From: an uncultured Eggerthellaceae bacterium
GTDB lineage: Bacteria > Actinomycetota > Coriobacteriia > Coriobacteriales > Eggerthellaceae
Direction: 5' to 3'
DNA: 64,000 nt
Assembly: GCA_934648845.1 (NCBI GenBank)
Contig: CAKUFS010000001.1
Span: 62,001 to 126,000, forward strand
The stretch's first letter is position 1. Each line of letters begins with the position of its first letter. The notes beneath the pieces were generated by a model, which searched no databases, had not been told where the DNA came from, and was given only the letters and a program-made list of their open reading frames with translations. A program made the translations under genes and the position numbers. Shown here one piece after another: positions 35,023 to 43,880 of the stretch.

Positions 35023-35080
35023 CGTTTCGCACAAGGGGGCTATGCGGGCGTGAGGGGCTGCGGCTTCCGTAGAAGCTAAA

Positions 35081-35359
35081 ATAGGAGGAAATTCAAATTA
35101 TTTGAATTTCCTCCTATATTTTTATGAGAGTCATTATATTAAATAGGAGATTTAGAGAAAAAATTTAAAAATCTCCTACCAATAATGATGATTTTAGCCT
35201 CCAAGGGTATTAAAAAGCTATTCAGGGCTTCATTTAGCGATTGTGCGTCCTCTAAAAATAGGAGAAAACGGTATTAAAATCAAAATCCCTCCTATTTCAA
35301 TCTTTTTAAGTGTTAAGAAAATAGGAGGAATCGTAAATAAATTAAAAAAATCTCCTATT
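35081..35359. repeat. AT-rich array of four TAGGAG/CTCCTA hairpins
   Basis: Unit 1 (35081-35117) is a perfect 18-bp palindromic stem, ATAGGAGGAAATTCAAAT against its complement. Unit 2 (35144-35178) pairs TAGGAGATTT with AAATCTCCTA. Unit 3 pairs AAATAGGAG (35256-35264) with CTCCTATTT (35289-35297). Unit 4 pairs AATAGGAG (35320-35327) with CTCCTATT (35352-35359). Loops are A/T-rich. The GC drop against the flanks is striking. TAGGAGG and CCTCCTA equal the Shine-Dalgarno and anti-Shine-Dalgarno sequences. The rest of 34852-35700 holds no supported gene. Confidence 0.85.
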
Positions 35360-35700
35360 ATTGCAATTTAGATTGCATCATTGACCTTCTTTGCCGAAGA
35401 GGATGAGACGTCGCATTGCTTGTCTGCCTGTTTGGATTAGTCTTGATGCTGTTTTGCGTTTTGTTTCGTTGTGGCCAATGTGTGACAAGGCTTTTGCGGC
35501 TATGTTTCGATGCTTATGCATGCGGATAGTGCTGTTAGTTTGTGACCGGTATCGATTTCTTGCGAATGAGATTTGCATTGCGTCGCATGCGTTCTATGAG
35601 TGTGAGCATAATGGGGTACAATAAAAGTTAACATTTTCGCGGCGCCTTGCTGGATGCTGGACCAGTGCAAGGCGCTCTTTCGTACAGATAAGGATTTGCT

Positions 35701-36774
35701 ATGTCGCTTTCTATTGGTATTGTCGGCTTGCCGAACGTGGGCAAGTCAACGTTGTTTACTGCTTTGACGAATAAGCAGGGTCTGGCCGCCAATTATCCCT
35801 TCGCCACTATTGAGCCAAACGTTGGCATTGTGCCTGTTCCTGATGACCGCTTGAAGGAGCTTGAGAAAATCGATCACCCTGCGCGTTTGGTGCCGGCAAC
35901 GGTCGAGTTTGTGGACATTGCTGGTCTGGTTGCAGGCGCAAGCCAAGGCGAAGGTTTGGGAAATCAGTTCCTGGCAAACATTCGCGATACCGATGCTATT
36001 TGCGAAGTTGTTCGTTTCTTTGGGAATCCGAACGTCGTGCATGTGGCAGGGCGCGTTGACCCGCAAAGCGATGTTGAGACCATCAAAATGGAGCTTATTT
36101 TGGCCGATGTTGCGACCTGTGAAAAGGCGATTCCGCGTTTGGAGAAAGAAGCGAAGCGCGATAAAGCAGGTGCGGCAAAGCTCGAAGCAGCAAAGAAAGT
36201 TCTGGCGGGGCTTTACGAGGGACATCGCGCGCGCACGCTTGATTTGACCGAGGACGAAATTGATGCTATTTACGAGCTGCATCTGCTTACGATGAAGCCT
36301 ATGCTCTACATTGCCAACATCGACGAGGACCAAATGGATGCGGAGCTTCCGGAAATCGATGGATGCACGCCCGTACCAATTTGCGCCCAGGTTGAGGCCG
36401 ACCTGGCGGAGCTCAACGAGATGGACCCCGAAGAAGCTGCTGAATTCTTGGCCGACATGGGCTTGAAGGAAAGCGGCCTTGCGCGCTTGGTGCGCGAGGC
36501 ATATAAGCTTTTGGGCCTGCAGTCGTATTTTACCAGCGGCGAGACCGAGAGCCGCGCATGGACGATTTCTATTGGTGCGAAGGCGCCCCAGGCGGCGGGT
36601 GTGATTCACTCCGACTTCGAGCGCGGATTCATCAAGGCAGAGACGGCATCGTACGAGGATTACGTTGCCCTTGGTGGCGAAGCGGGCTGCCGTGCCGCGG
36701 GCAAGCTGCGTCAGGAAGGCAAGGATTACGTGGTGCAAGACGGCGACGTTATGCACTTCAAGTTCAATGTGTAG
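35701..36774 (+). CDS. ychF: Redox-responsive P-loop ATPase/GTPase YchF
   Basis: This 357-residue Obg-related protein has GLPNVGKSTLFTALTN (G1), the switch region YPFATIEPNVGIV, DIAGLVAGASQGEGLGNQFL (G3), a central coiled-coil domain and a C-terminal TGS domain ending GDVMHFKFNV. YchF (OLA1) prefers ATP, binds ribosomes and affects oxidative-stress responses. The ATG at 35701 is preceded by AAGGA. TACAAT at 35617-35622 is a possible -10. Confidence 0.97.
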   Translation: MSLSIGIVGLPNVGKSTLFTALTNKQGLAANYPFATIEPNVGIVPVPDDRLKELEKIDHPARLVPATVEFVDIAGLVAGASQGEGLGNQFLANIRDTDAICEVVRFFGNPNVVHVAGRVDPQSDVETIKMELILADVATCEKAIPRLEKEAKRDKAGAAKLEAAKKVLAGLYEGHRARTLDLTEDEIDAIYELHLLTMKPMLYIANIDEDQMDAELPEIDGCTPVPICAQVEADLAELNEMDPEEAAEFLADMGLKESGLARLVREAYKLLGLQSYFTSGETESRAWTISIGAKAPQAAGVIHSDFERGFIKAETASYEDYVALGGEAGCRAAGKLRQEGKDYVVQDGDVMHFKFNV

Positions 36775-36809
36775 GATTTTGGAGTAATTCCAGGTCACAG
36801 AATTGAAAG

Positions 36810-36834
36810 CCCCTTTTGATGGGGCCAAAAGGGG
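36810..36834 (+). terminator. Terminator of ychF
   Basis: CCCCTTTTG (36810-36818) pairs with CAAAAGGGG (36826-36834) around a 7-nt loop. The downstream sequence is A-rich rather than T-rich, so strength is moderate. Confidence 0.6.
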
Positions 36835-36887
36835 ATAAATGAGGGGGGGGCGGATGCAGTTTGCGTCTGCCCCCTCATTGGCTTTCA

Positions 36888-37010
36888 CGCGTTTTTTGGC
36901 TTGCGAAAATGGAGATATGGTGCATTTTTGCAGCGAAGAAAAGCTGCGTCTATGCAAAAGCCCTTTTCAGGCGCCAGAAAAGTGTAAGTTGCATCTTCCG
37001 ATGCCGCGCC
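36888..37010 (-). pseudogene. Remnant of a PGPGW-type gene end with its 3' flank (second copy of 51175-51300)
   Basis: On the minus strand CTGAAAAGGGCTTTTGCATAG encodes LKRAFA and a stop, the same C-terminus as the intact gene at 51248-51682 (DLKRAFA). Similarity continues into the 3' flank: TTCACGCG, TTTTTTGGCTTGCGAA and GCAAAAGCCCTTTTCA occur in the same order in both places. GGCGCGGCA is also shared upstream. The frame further upstream is broken by a stop. I read this as a decayed duplicate. Confidence 0.6.
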
Positions 37011-37054
37011 GTTTAATTGCCTGCGCAAAGGTCGCAGACTATCCATCCCCAATG

Positions 37055-38302
37055 CTACCGGCGGGCGCTGATGTCTTCTCCGCCTGCGTCTATGGCGCGA
37101 ATAAGGGCGTGTGCCCGCGCTCCCTTATCCAGCAACTCTTGCTGGGTTTCCCCTAAGGCAATGAACTGCCCGAAGCGACTTCCCGTGCTGCCGTCGGGGC
37201 TAATGGATGCGCCTTTCGTTTTCGTACAATAGAATTCCTTGATGATGCCTTGTTGTAGCGCTGCATCGACACCTTCGACATGATCGAAAACGCCTTGCTT
37301 AGCGAAAACATTACCAATGTAAAGACAGCGCGTGCTGCCCTCAATACGGGAAACGTCAACCGATTCTCCCAGATAGGAAGCGATTGCGGCTTCTATGTAG
37401 TCAAAACCCGTAAGAAGCGGAATGGCGCGGAAGCATAATCCGCCACCCAAGCGGGGTGCAAATTCAAGCACTAAAACGTCCCCGTTTTCGCGCACGATTG
37501 CCTGAACCATAAGAGGCGTGTTCACGAAGCCGAATGTTGTGCCAATTTTTTGGGCAATCTCGCGCATTTGCTCCACGGATTGCGCAGGAATCTGCGCGGG
37601 GTAAAACACCGACTCATATTGGCGAACGGAATTGTTGCTGCGGTCGGTGTAGTCGCTCTTCTGACAAAGGGAAAGCAGATAGGGCGTTCCCTTTTGGAAA
37701 TAGAAATACGCACTGATTTCAATGCCGTCAATAAAGGACTCTGCAATTGCCTCATGTGTGCGGCTTGATTCAATCGCGCGTTCGACGCACTGCTGCAATT
37801 GGTCAGCCGAGCTGGCAACATGCACGCCGCGCGATCCACCACCGTTTGCCGGCTTTACCACGCAGGGGAAGCCCACTTTTTCCTGAACTTGTTTAACGCT
37901 CAGAGGCGCCACGGTAAAAGGAGCCGTGGGAATCTGGGCATCTACCAGCGCTTGCTTCATTTTGTCTTTTCGTGCAATGAGGCGCGCCGTCTCGGAAGAG
38001 TACGGGTGCGGAAGCGACAGGGCTTCGGATACGCGGCAGCACATCACGTTTGCTTTATCAACCGCCACGCTAATGATAAGCGACGGCTTACGCTCGATTG
38101 CCGCGTTCAACACTGCCTCGTAATCGAGCGTGCTGATTTGCAAATGTTCATCGGCATAGGGTTTGGCAGGGGAATTGGCTAAGTAATCGATGAGAACAAC
38201 GTAATAGCCGCGTTTTTGCAGCTTCTGGACCAAATCGATATGTGGAACGGTTCCGCCAAGAACAAATGCGGTCTGCTGAGCGTCTGTCAATCTATATCCC
38301 AT
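37055..38302 (-). CDS. ATP-grasp ligase
   Basis: The 415-residue protein has a Rossmann-like N-terminal preATP-grasp part (FVLGGTVPHIDLVQKLQKRG) and an ATP-grasp fold. ATP-binding features are FPCVVKPANGGGSRGVHV (about 130-150), AESFIDGIEISAYFYF, and the metal-binding LEFAPRLGGG near residue 283. Family members join a carboxylate to an amine or thiol through an acyl phosphate. The N-terminal architecture resembles carbamoyl-phosphate synthase-like and biotin carboxylase-like ligases of peptide or nucleoside modification. It is the last gene on the minus-strand arm of the glycan-like cluster, 281 bp from the lyase gene, so it may have its own promoter. Confidence 0.85.
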   Translation of the reverse strand: MGYRLTDAQQTAFVLGGTVPHIDLVQKLQKRGYYVVLIDYLANSPAKPYADEHLQISTLDYEAVLNAAIERKPSLIISVAVDKANVMCCRVSEALSLPHPYSSETARLIARKDKMKQALVDAQIPTAPFTVAPLSVKQVQEKVGFPCVVKPANGGGSRGVHVASSADQLQQCVERAIESSRTHEAIAESFIDGIEISAYFYFQKGTPYLLSLCQKSDYTDRSNNSVRQYESVFYPAQIPAQSVEQMREIAQKIGTTFGFVNTPLMVQAIVRENGDVLVLEFAPRLGGGLCFRAIPLLTGFDYIEAAIASYLGESVDVSRIEGSTRCLYIGNVFAKQGVFDHVEGVDAALQQGIIKEFYCTKTKGASISPDGSTGSRFGQFIALGETQQELLDKGARAHALIRAIDAGGEDISARR

Positions 38303-38583
38303 AAAATAGCGTCTGCAAAATGGCTGCTCTATCTCTGGTTATCAAGCAGTTACCAGGGGAGAATGCAACACCCTATGATAGCACAGCAGCGAGGTTTTCG
38401 CTTCCTGCTCCGACATTGGAGCGATTAATCCTTTTGTTGGGCTTGCCAGCATTGAGGAAGGGTCGTGCGCGCCCGACTTCCAATGTTTAGCAAACTGGTC
38501 CAATGGGCCGTTTGCCAGCGCACTTTGAGGCTTATTTCCCCAGCGCCTTTGGCTGGGCTTTAGGTCCGCCCCTTGCCTGCGTC

Positions 38584-39732
38584 TTATGCTTCCTCAATGG
38601 CGAAAAGATGCAGGTATTCGGTGCCGTCTTCGATTACACCATAGGCTTGCGCGCGGGAAATGATGCGTTCGGCCCAGGAACGATGAGGGTTGATTTCGTT
38701 CATCTTGTTGCCGGCTTGGCTTTTCGCAACGCCGCCTGAAAGGTCAAGGATCTGCAGCGCATCGCGGTATTCCTCTTTCGTGACCGCATAAAGCGCGTTC
38801 ACAAACTTGATGTGCGAAGGATGGATGACCGTTTTTCCAATGAAGCCGTTCGCGCGATCCATGATGGTCTCGCGCAGCAGGCCGTCAACTTCGCTGTTGT
38901 AAATGGGAATGTGCCTGATAAGAGATTCCTGAATGTCATGCGCGGGAAGCGGCGCAAACTTCATGGACTTGTCGGCGCGGAAATACTCCCACACAGGTCC
39001 CGAAATCACGTAATCGTTGCAGCGCCCGAACACGTTGAGCACGTCGGACAGGATATCGGCTATGGGCTTGATGTCGTAAATGGTGTAGTCAATGCCGCGC
39101 CGCACGCCAAATACCGAAGAAAAATCAGTCGCGCCCACGCGAACGTGCAGGATGATGTCGCGATTTTCATCGAGAATCTTACGAATGGCCAAAAGCTGCT
39201 CGGTGCGTGTTTCAATGAAGGCAATGCTTTGGTCCTCGATAATGGGCATGCCGTACACGATGTCGCCAAGCGTATCGTTGATCCAACGAAGCGTTTCCAA
39301 GTATGCCATGCCGTTTTCCGCGTTGAACTTGGGGAAGTTGATGCCGGCGAGCGCACGCAAATGTTCGGGATGAAGACGCTGCGCAAACGATCGGAACTGC
39401 TGTGGATTGCGCACGCGGCAGAAGATAAGGGGCACAACATCATCGGAAAGCGTGCCGGCTTCCAGTCGTGCGCTGACCTCTTTCAGCAGGTCAAGAACGT
39501 TTTCTTCCGCAGGTGCTAACTTTGTTTCATCAAGAGCGTCCTCGAAATCAAGCACGATGGACGTTAAGCCAGGCAGCTTGTCGTTGATGATTTTGTCCAA
39601 AAAATCGTACGTGGCGGGCATATACATAGTAGCGCCCAGGCAATATTGCAACAGCTGCTTGTCGGTGTGCTTATTGAAGTTGACCGGGTTTTCCACAAAG
39701 TGATAATCCGGATTGTGTCGATGATGTCTCAT
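38584..39732 (-). CDS. CitE/HpcH-like C-C bond lyase
   Basis: This 382-residue TIM-barrel protein begins with LQYCLGATMYMPATYDFLDKI and TSIVLDFEDALDE, a pattern I associate with the HpcH/HpaI-CitE-like lyases found in tellurium-resistance-type (Ter) biosynthetic operons. Further motifs are FCRVRNPQQF, YGMPIIEDQSIAF (metal-binding Glu) and GKTVIHPSHIKFVN, the last shared with citrate lyase beta subunits. Members cleave or form C-C bonds with pyruvate- or acetyl-CoA-like partners. Its start overlaps the stop of the sugar transferase fusion by 4 bp (ATGA, 39729-39732), indicating translational coupling. No Ter proteins or phosphoribosyltransferase are nearby. Confidence 0.8.
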   Translation of the reverse strand: MRHHRHNPDYHFVENPVNFNKHTDKQLLQYCLGATMYMPATYDFLDKIINDKLPGLTSIVLDFEDALDETKLAPAEENVLDLLKEVSARLEAGTLSDDVVPLIFCRVRNPQQFRSFAQRLHPEHLRALAGINFPKFNAENGMAYLETLRWINDTLGDIVYGMPIIEDQSIAFIETRTEQLLAIRKILDENRDIILHVRVGATDFSSVFGVRRGIDYTIYDIKPIADILSDVLNVFGRCNDYVISGPVWEYFRADKSMKFAPLPAHDIQESLIRHIPIYNSEVDGLLRETIMDRANGFIGKTVIHPSHIKFVNALYAVTKEEYRDALQILDLSGGVAKSQAGNKMNEINPHRSWAERIISRAQAYGVIEDGTEYLHLFAIEEA

Positions 39733-41930
39733 GCTGTGAACTGGCCTTTTCTGTATAAGTTGGATAAAAGGGAAGCGTTCTGGGTAATATCATAGCCTGC
39801 CTGGAGCACTTGTTGATTGAAATCAAGGCGACTGCTTGTGTTTTGCTTGAGGTGGGCAGACGAAGGGGTCGGCGAAGTTGTCTGTTCTGTGGCTGGATTG
39901 GAGCTTGGCTCTGCTGCCGAACTGGGGTCTGGCGCGGGGGCGCGATCAAACAGGGAGGTGAGTGCGTTAACCCACTCTTCGGTACCTTGATCGATGTCAA
40001 GAAAGCGCACGAGCGATGTAACGGCAACTTCTTGGGGCACCTGCGTGGAAACAAGGCAGGGAAGTCCGCATGCCTGGGCTTCAAGTGCGACGATGCCAAA
40101 CCCTTCTTTGCGCGAAGGAAGAAGAAAGACATCCATAGCTTGCAGATAATCAGCGACGTTTTTCAGTGCACCCGTGAAAGTGACCTGGCCTTTTATATCA
40201 AGATCGTGCGCGAGTTCTTCGTATTGGCCGCGCAGGGGGCCATCGCCAATCATAAGGAGGTGCGCTTGGGGGTTAACAGCCAGATAATCGCGGAAAACGT
40301 GCAGCACAAATTCCTGGTTCTTTGCATCGTTTTCATAGCGCCCCACGTGACCAAGGCAGACTCTATTGTTTATCCCCAGCTCAGAGCGCATTTTCTCGCG
40401 CATTTCTTTATTGAAAGCGAAATGGCGAACGTCAATAGCGTTCGGAAGCAGGAATGCCTGTTGCGCGCGCTTTACGCCAAAGGCGGATTCTGCGGCAACG
40501 CGACTTACTGCAATCAGGTGTGTTGCTTGTGCAGCGTTAAGGGCAAAGCCTGCCGCAAATACCTTCTGCTTCAGCGGGTTTTTGTCTTTCAGGTTCGCAC
40601 GGTAATTGCTGTGGGCGTGCAGAATGCGCACGGGAACGCCGGCTTTTTTCGCAAAATGAAGAGGCAGCAAGTTTTCTGGCATGTTGTTGTGAACCACGTC
40701 GAAAGTGTTGTTCTTGAACAAAGCGCGGCACTCTTCCAAGTTGTGCTTGGTCAATTTATGTCCATGAACAGGGGAAAGTTCGTGAATAATGCAACCCATG
40801 GAGCAAAAGATCTCCATGCGTGCGGGGTCGTTTTCGAGATGCGTTATCACATGAATCTCGAAAGGGGAAAGGTCCATGTGCGTGAAATACGACTCGAACA
40901 CTTTCTCGATACCGCCGTGATGGAAGCCGCGGATGAAAAGGGCAATGCGCTTTTTCGATTGCGCGTTAGTCGCGGGGTGGGCTGTGCGGGGCGCATTGCT
41001 TGCGCCAGCGCTGTTTGCATGCCGTATCGCGACCGCTCCTGCGTCTGCGTCAGCATCCGAAGCCGCAGTTGCTGCACCCGATGCAGTTGAACTTGCAACT
41101 GGGTTCACGGCGGCATTCGCGGCATCTTCCCTTTCCTGCTGTATGAGCGCTAGGTACTCCAGGGGAATTTCCGTTTGGTCGATGGCGCGCCCGTCTTTGT
41201 TGTACCCCATGAACGATCCGCGTTGCGCCAGGCTGCGCGATTTCGTTTGCTTACGGTCAAACACCATGCGCACCAGGGCGGCAACCATTTTCACATCTAC
41301 GGCAAAACTGACGTGCTCAACATACCAGACGTCGTTTTCAAGGCGCTGATTCCAGCCGGAAAGCTCCTTGATCGATTCGTCCAAAATGGGGCACTCCAGG
41401 CCAGGACGCACCGCGTGTCGCATCATGTGCCGGTCGGAATAACGGGGCAAGTACTTCTCGATAAGGGGGCGCGGACCAATAAGGCTCATGTCGCCTTTGA
41501 AAATGCTCCAAAAATTCAGCAGCTCATCAAGCGATGTCTTTCGCACGAACCGTCCCCAGCGCGTAATGCGTTCCTTGGGTGGCAGCAGCACGCCGTTGGC
41601 GTCAGTCTCGTTCGTCATGTTGCGAAATTTCGTGATGCGGAACGGTCTCCCGTTTTTTCCCGTGCGCGTTTGGTGGAAAAGGAGCGGGCGCCCCACATCG
41701 AAAAAAGTCGCAATAGCAAGAACGAGATTGATGGGCGATGTGATGACCAGCGCAAACGCCGAAATAACAATATCGAAAAGTCGCTTCACGTAGCGCGTGT
41801 AGATGGTGTTGCGTGGGCGCACGACGGGTGCGATAGCGCTTGCATGGGCGCGGTTATCGCGCGCAAGATGCTCTGCAATGGTGGCGCGCTGTGCATCGCT
41901 CAGCCGCTGCTCATTGCGTGATTCCATCAA
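39729..41930 (-). CDS. Fusion of a bacterial sugar transferase (PglC/WcaJ type) and a GT4 glycosyltransferase
   Basis: The 733-residue protein combines two enzymes. Residues about 29-225 are a phosphoglycosyl transferase: one re-entrant helix (KRLFDIVISAFALVITSPINL), then KFRNMT, RKTSLDELLNFWSIFKGDMSLIGPRPL and RPGLECP. This domain loads the first sugar phosphate onto undecaprenyl phosphate. A linker of Ala/Asp repeats follows. Residues about 325-660 are a GT4 glycosyltransferase with HHGGIEKVF, LHAHSN, LGHVGRYENDAKNQEF and PSRKEGFGIVALEAQACG. A Ser/Pro-rich insert precedes a short tail. Having both steps in one chain means that the first two sugars can be added on one protein at the membrane. 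Confidence 0.92.
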   Translation of the reverse strand: MMESRNEQRLSDAQRATIAEHLARDNRAHASAIAPVVRPRNTIYTRYVKRLFDIVISAFALVITSPINLVLAIATFFDVGRPLLFHQTRTGKNGRPFRITKFRNMTNETDANGVLLPPKERITRWGRFVRKTSLDELLNFWSIFKGDMSLIGPRPLIEKYLPRYSDRHMMRHAVRPGLECPILDESIKELSGWNQRLENDVWYVEHVSFAVDVKMVAALVRMVFDRKQTKSRSLAQRGSFMGYNKDGRAIDQTEIPLEYLALIQQEREDAANAAVNPVASSTASGAATAASDADADAGAVAIRHANSAGASNAPRTAHPATNAQSKKRIALFIRGFHHGGIEKVFESYFTHMDLSPFEIHVITHLENDPARMEIFCSMGCIIHELSPVHGHKLTKHNLEECRALFKNNTFDVVHNNMPENLLPLHFAKKAGVPVRILHAHSNYRANLKDKNPLKQKVFAAGFALNAAQATHLIAVSRVAAESAFGVKRAQQAFLLPNAIDVRHFAFNKEMREKMRSELGINNRVCLGHVGRYENDAKNQEFVLHVFRDYLAVNPQAHLLMIGDGPLRGQYEELAHDLDIKGQVTFTGALKNVADYLQAMDVFLLPSRKEGFGIVALEAQACGLPCLVSTQVPQEVAVTSLVRFLDIDQGTEEWVNALTSLFDRAPAPDPSSAAEPSSNPATEQTTSPTPSSAHLKQNTSSRLDFNQQVLQAGYDITQNASLLSNLYRKGQFTA

Positions 41931-42263
41931 GCGAATCCTTTCCGTGCGCTCTTACTTGCCGTAAGCCGAATCGGTGAACAATTGCCTGCTAGCAAGAGAT
42001 TATTCGCCGAAGTGCTAAACTAAAATATTATACTCTATTGCGATATGACGCGCAGGATGGAAAGGCGTTTCGCGCGAAGGCCGGCGCCGCGAAGATGGCG
42101 GTGGACGCGTAAGTGCGGGTGCCGACAGAAGAAGCGACTGCAAGGTGAGCTTTCGGGCAGAACAACGGTGGCTGGTCGCGAATGCAACGGTTCGGGTTGC
42201 GAACGCGGACCGCAAAGGCCGGCGCCGCAAAGGCAAGCTTGGAGATTGGGCGAAGAAGGAACC
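41931..42263. other. Divergent promoter region of the cluster
   Basis: No gene is supported. Both strands have -10-like sequences in 42027-42034 (TATACT on the plus strand, TATAAT on the minus strand), consistent with a shared control region between the two arms of the cluster. A direct repeat AAGGCCGGCGCCGC occurs at 42077 and 42215. Confidence 0.5.
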
Positions 42264-42800
42264 ATGAACACGGAGCAGAAATCATTCAGAGAGCCGAAGC
42301 GGCTGCGTCTTCCCGCTACCGAAGAGGAAATTCGGTCATTGCGGGTGGGCGACATGCTTCTTCTTGATGGCTTTCTTTATACGGGGCGCGATGCCGTGCT
42401 GCCTCGTTTAGTGGCGGCGTGCGCAAAGCCTTCGTATTGTGGTCCTGACCTGCGGGGAAGCGCTGTGTTTCATACGGCGGTTAGTCCGGCGGGCGTGGGT
42501 CCGACCAGCAGCAATAAGCTGGAAATCTTGCAAAGCATGGTTCCCTTGGCCAGGCAGGGAGTTTTGATGCATATTGGCAAGGGCGCCCTTGATCAGGAAA
42601 CGGTGCATGCTCTTTGCCGCGAAGGCGCGGTGTATGCGGTGACGCCGCCCGTTACGGCGCTTTTCAACGCGTGCATGGAAGAGAGCGAAGTGGTATTCGG
42701 CGCCGACCTGGGCATGGAAGCTATGAATCGCCTGAAAGTGCACGATTTCCCCGTTATTATTGCGGCTGCAGGAGGTGAGTCGCTGTATGAAAAACACTAA
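42264..42800 (+). CDS. Fe-S hydro-lyase beta subunit (class I fumarase/tartrate dehydratase C-terminal domain)
   Basis: From ATG 42264 (GAAGAAGGAACC upstream) the protein has 178 residues. The fumarase C-terminal domain is shown by LRVGDMLLLDGFLYTGRDAVLPRL, VSPAGVGPTSSNKLEILQ, GKGALDQETV and TPPVTALFNACMEESEVVFGADLGMEAMNRLKVHDFPVIIA. In the family this subunit pairs with an alpha subunit carrying the 4Fe-4S cluster to add or remove water in fumarate/malate- or tartrate-like substrates. The next gene, overlapping by 14 bp, encodes that partner. The beta-before-alpha order is unusual. Confidence 0.9.
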   Translation: MNTEQKSFREPKRLRLPATEEEIRSLRVGDMLLLDGFLYTGRDAVLPRLVAACAKPSYCGPDLRGSAVFHTAVSPAGVGPTSSNKLEILQSMVPLARQGVLMHIGKGALDQETVHALCREGAVYAVTPPVTALFNACMEESEVVFGADLGMEAMNRLKVHDFPVIIAAAGGESLYEKH

Positions 42801-43848
42801 GGTGAGCGGCAAGGTGAAAACCGTTGAAGCAGCTGAAGTCGCAACAGGCATGGGGGCCGCATCGGCTGCCAAGGTTGCAGCCTTACCTGAGCATGCCGCG
42901 TCTGCAGAATCGCAGGTGCCTTCGCCTGCGACCTTGCCCGGGACCGCCGCAGCCGAGTCGCTCGCTGGCGACGGTGTCTGCACGCGTACGATAGAATCGC
43001 TGGTGGCCGATGCGTTGGTGCGTGCGGGTTCGACCTTCTCCGACGATAAGAAACGCGCATATGAGCGTGCTATCGAAAACGAAAGCAATCCTCAAGCGCG
43101 GTGGGTTTTAGAGCAGGTGCTGAAAAATGCGCAGGTTGCGCAAGAAAACCGTTCGCCTCTTTGCGATGATACAGGTATTCCTCACTTGCTGTTGGAGGTG
43201 GGAAGCGCCACTTTGCTTCCCGCGGGTCTGTTCGATGCGATTCAGCGGGGGGTGTGCCAGGGGCTTCGTATGCTGCCCGGCCGGCCCATGGCTGTTTTGG
43301 GCACCGATGAGCAACGGCTTGCTCAAAGCGCGGACATAAGCGATGACCCGGCGGCGCTGGAACCGGCGCCTTTGGTGATAAAGACCGTGCCTGGCTCGGT
43401 GTTGCGCCTGCACGTGCTCATGTTTGGCGGCGGTCCTGCGATTCGCGGAAAAACGCAGCGCATCTTCCACCAGCATAGTGCGCAAGTGGTTGAAGATGAG
43501 CTGGTGGAATGGGCGAAGCGGGCAGTGCGTGAGCTGGGATGTTCCCCGTGCGTGTTGGCTGTTGGCATTGGGCGTTCCGCGTTTGAGGCGTCAAGCCTAA
43601 TGCTGCAAGCGCAGGCTTTTGGCAACTTTGATGTGCAATCTAGCCTGGAACAACGCATTACAGAGCGCGTGAATCAGGCGGGAATTGGCGCCTTAGGCTT
43701 GGGCGGCGATACGTCGGTTTTAGCGAGCTTTATCAAGGTGGGGCCGCAGCGCGCCAGCGGAGTGCGCATTGCGTGCCTGCGTCCGTGCTGTTGTTTTGAA
43801 CCGCGCCATGCGGTCGTTGATTTGCTGGGGGAATCTAAAGTAGAATAG
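42787..43848 (+). CDS. Fe-S hydro-lyase alpha subunit (class I fumarase/tartrate dehydratase N-terminal domain)
   Basis: The start ATG 42787 has AGGAGG upstream inside the preceding gene. The 353-residue protein begins with an Ala-rich extension of about 70 residues absent from the family. Conserved parts follow: SPLCDDTGIPHLLLEVG (first cluster cysteine), RLHVLMFGGGPAIRGKTQRIF, GCSPCVLAVGIGRSAFEASSLM (second) and a Cys-rich LRPCCCFEPRHAVVDL near the end (third). The standard GGSD/GIGG wording is altered (GIGRS), hinting at a substrate other than fumarate. It works with the product of the preceding gene. Confidence 0.88.
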   Translation: MKNTKVSGKVKTVEAAEVATGMGAASAAKVAALPEHAASAESQVPSPATLPGTAAAESLAGDGVCTRTIESLVADALVRAGSTFSDDKKRAYERAIENESNPQARWVLEQVLKNAQVAQENRSPLCDDTGIPHLLLEVGSATLLPAGLFDAIQRGVCQGLRMLPGRPMAVLGTDEQRLAQSADISDDPAALEPAPLVIKTVPGSVLRLHVLMFGGGPAIRGKTQRIFHQHSAQVVEDELVEWAKRAVRELGCSPCVLAVGIGRSAFEASSLMLQAQAFGNFDVQSSLEQRITERVNQAGIGALGLGGDTSVLASFIKVGPQRASGVRIACLRPCCCFEPRHAVVDLLGESKVE

Positions 43849-43880
43849 CCCCAAGAATATGGAAAAACGAACGAAAAAGA

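Noticed and set aside
35081..35359. CRISPR array
   Set aside because: Repeat units are hairpins of different length with irregular spacing, there are no unique spacers of constant size, and no cas genes are nearby.
35391..35624. Plus-strand frame of 77 codons before ychF
   Set aside because: It is Cys/Arg-rich without a ribosome site or family. The promoter-like TACAAT for ychF lies inside it.
36839..37156. Plus-strand frame of 105 codons
   Set aside because: It covers the decayed PGPGW fragment and the 3' end of the ATP-grasp gene on the other strand, and has no ribosome site.
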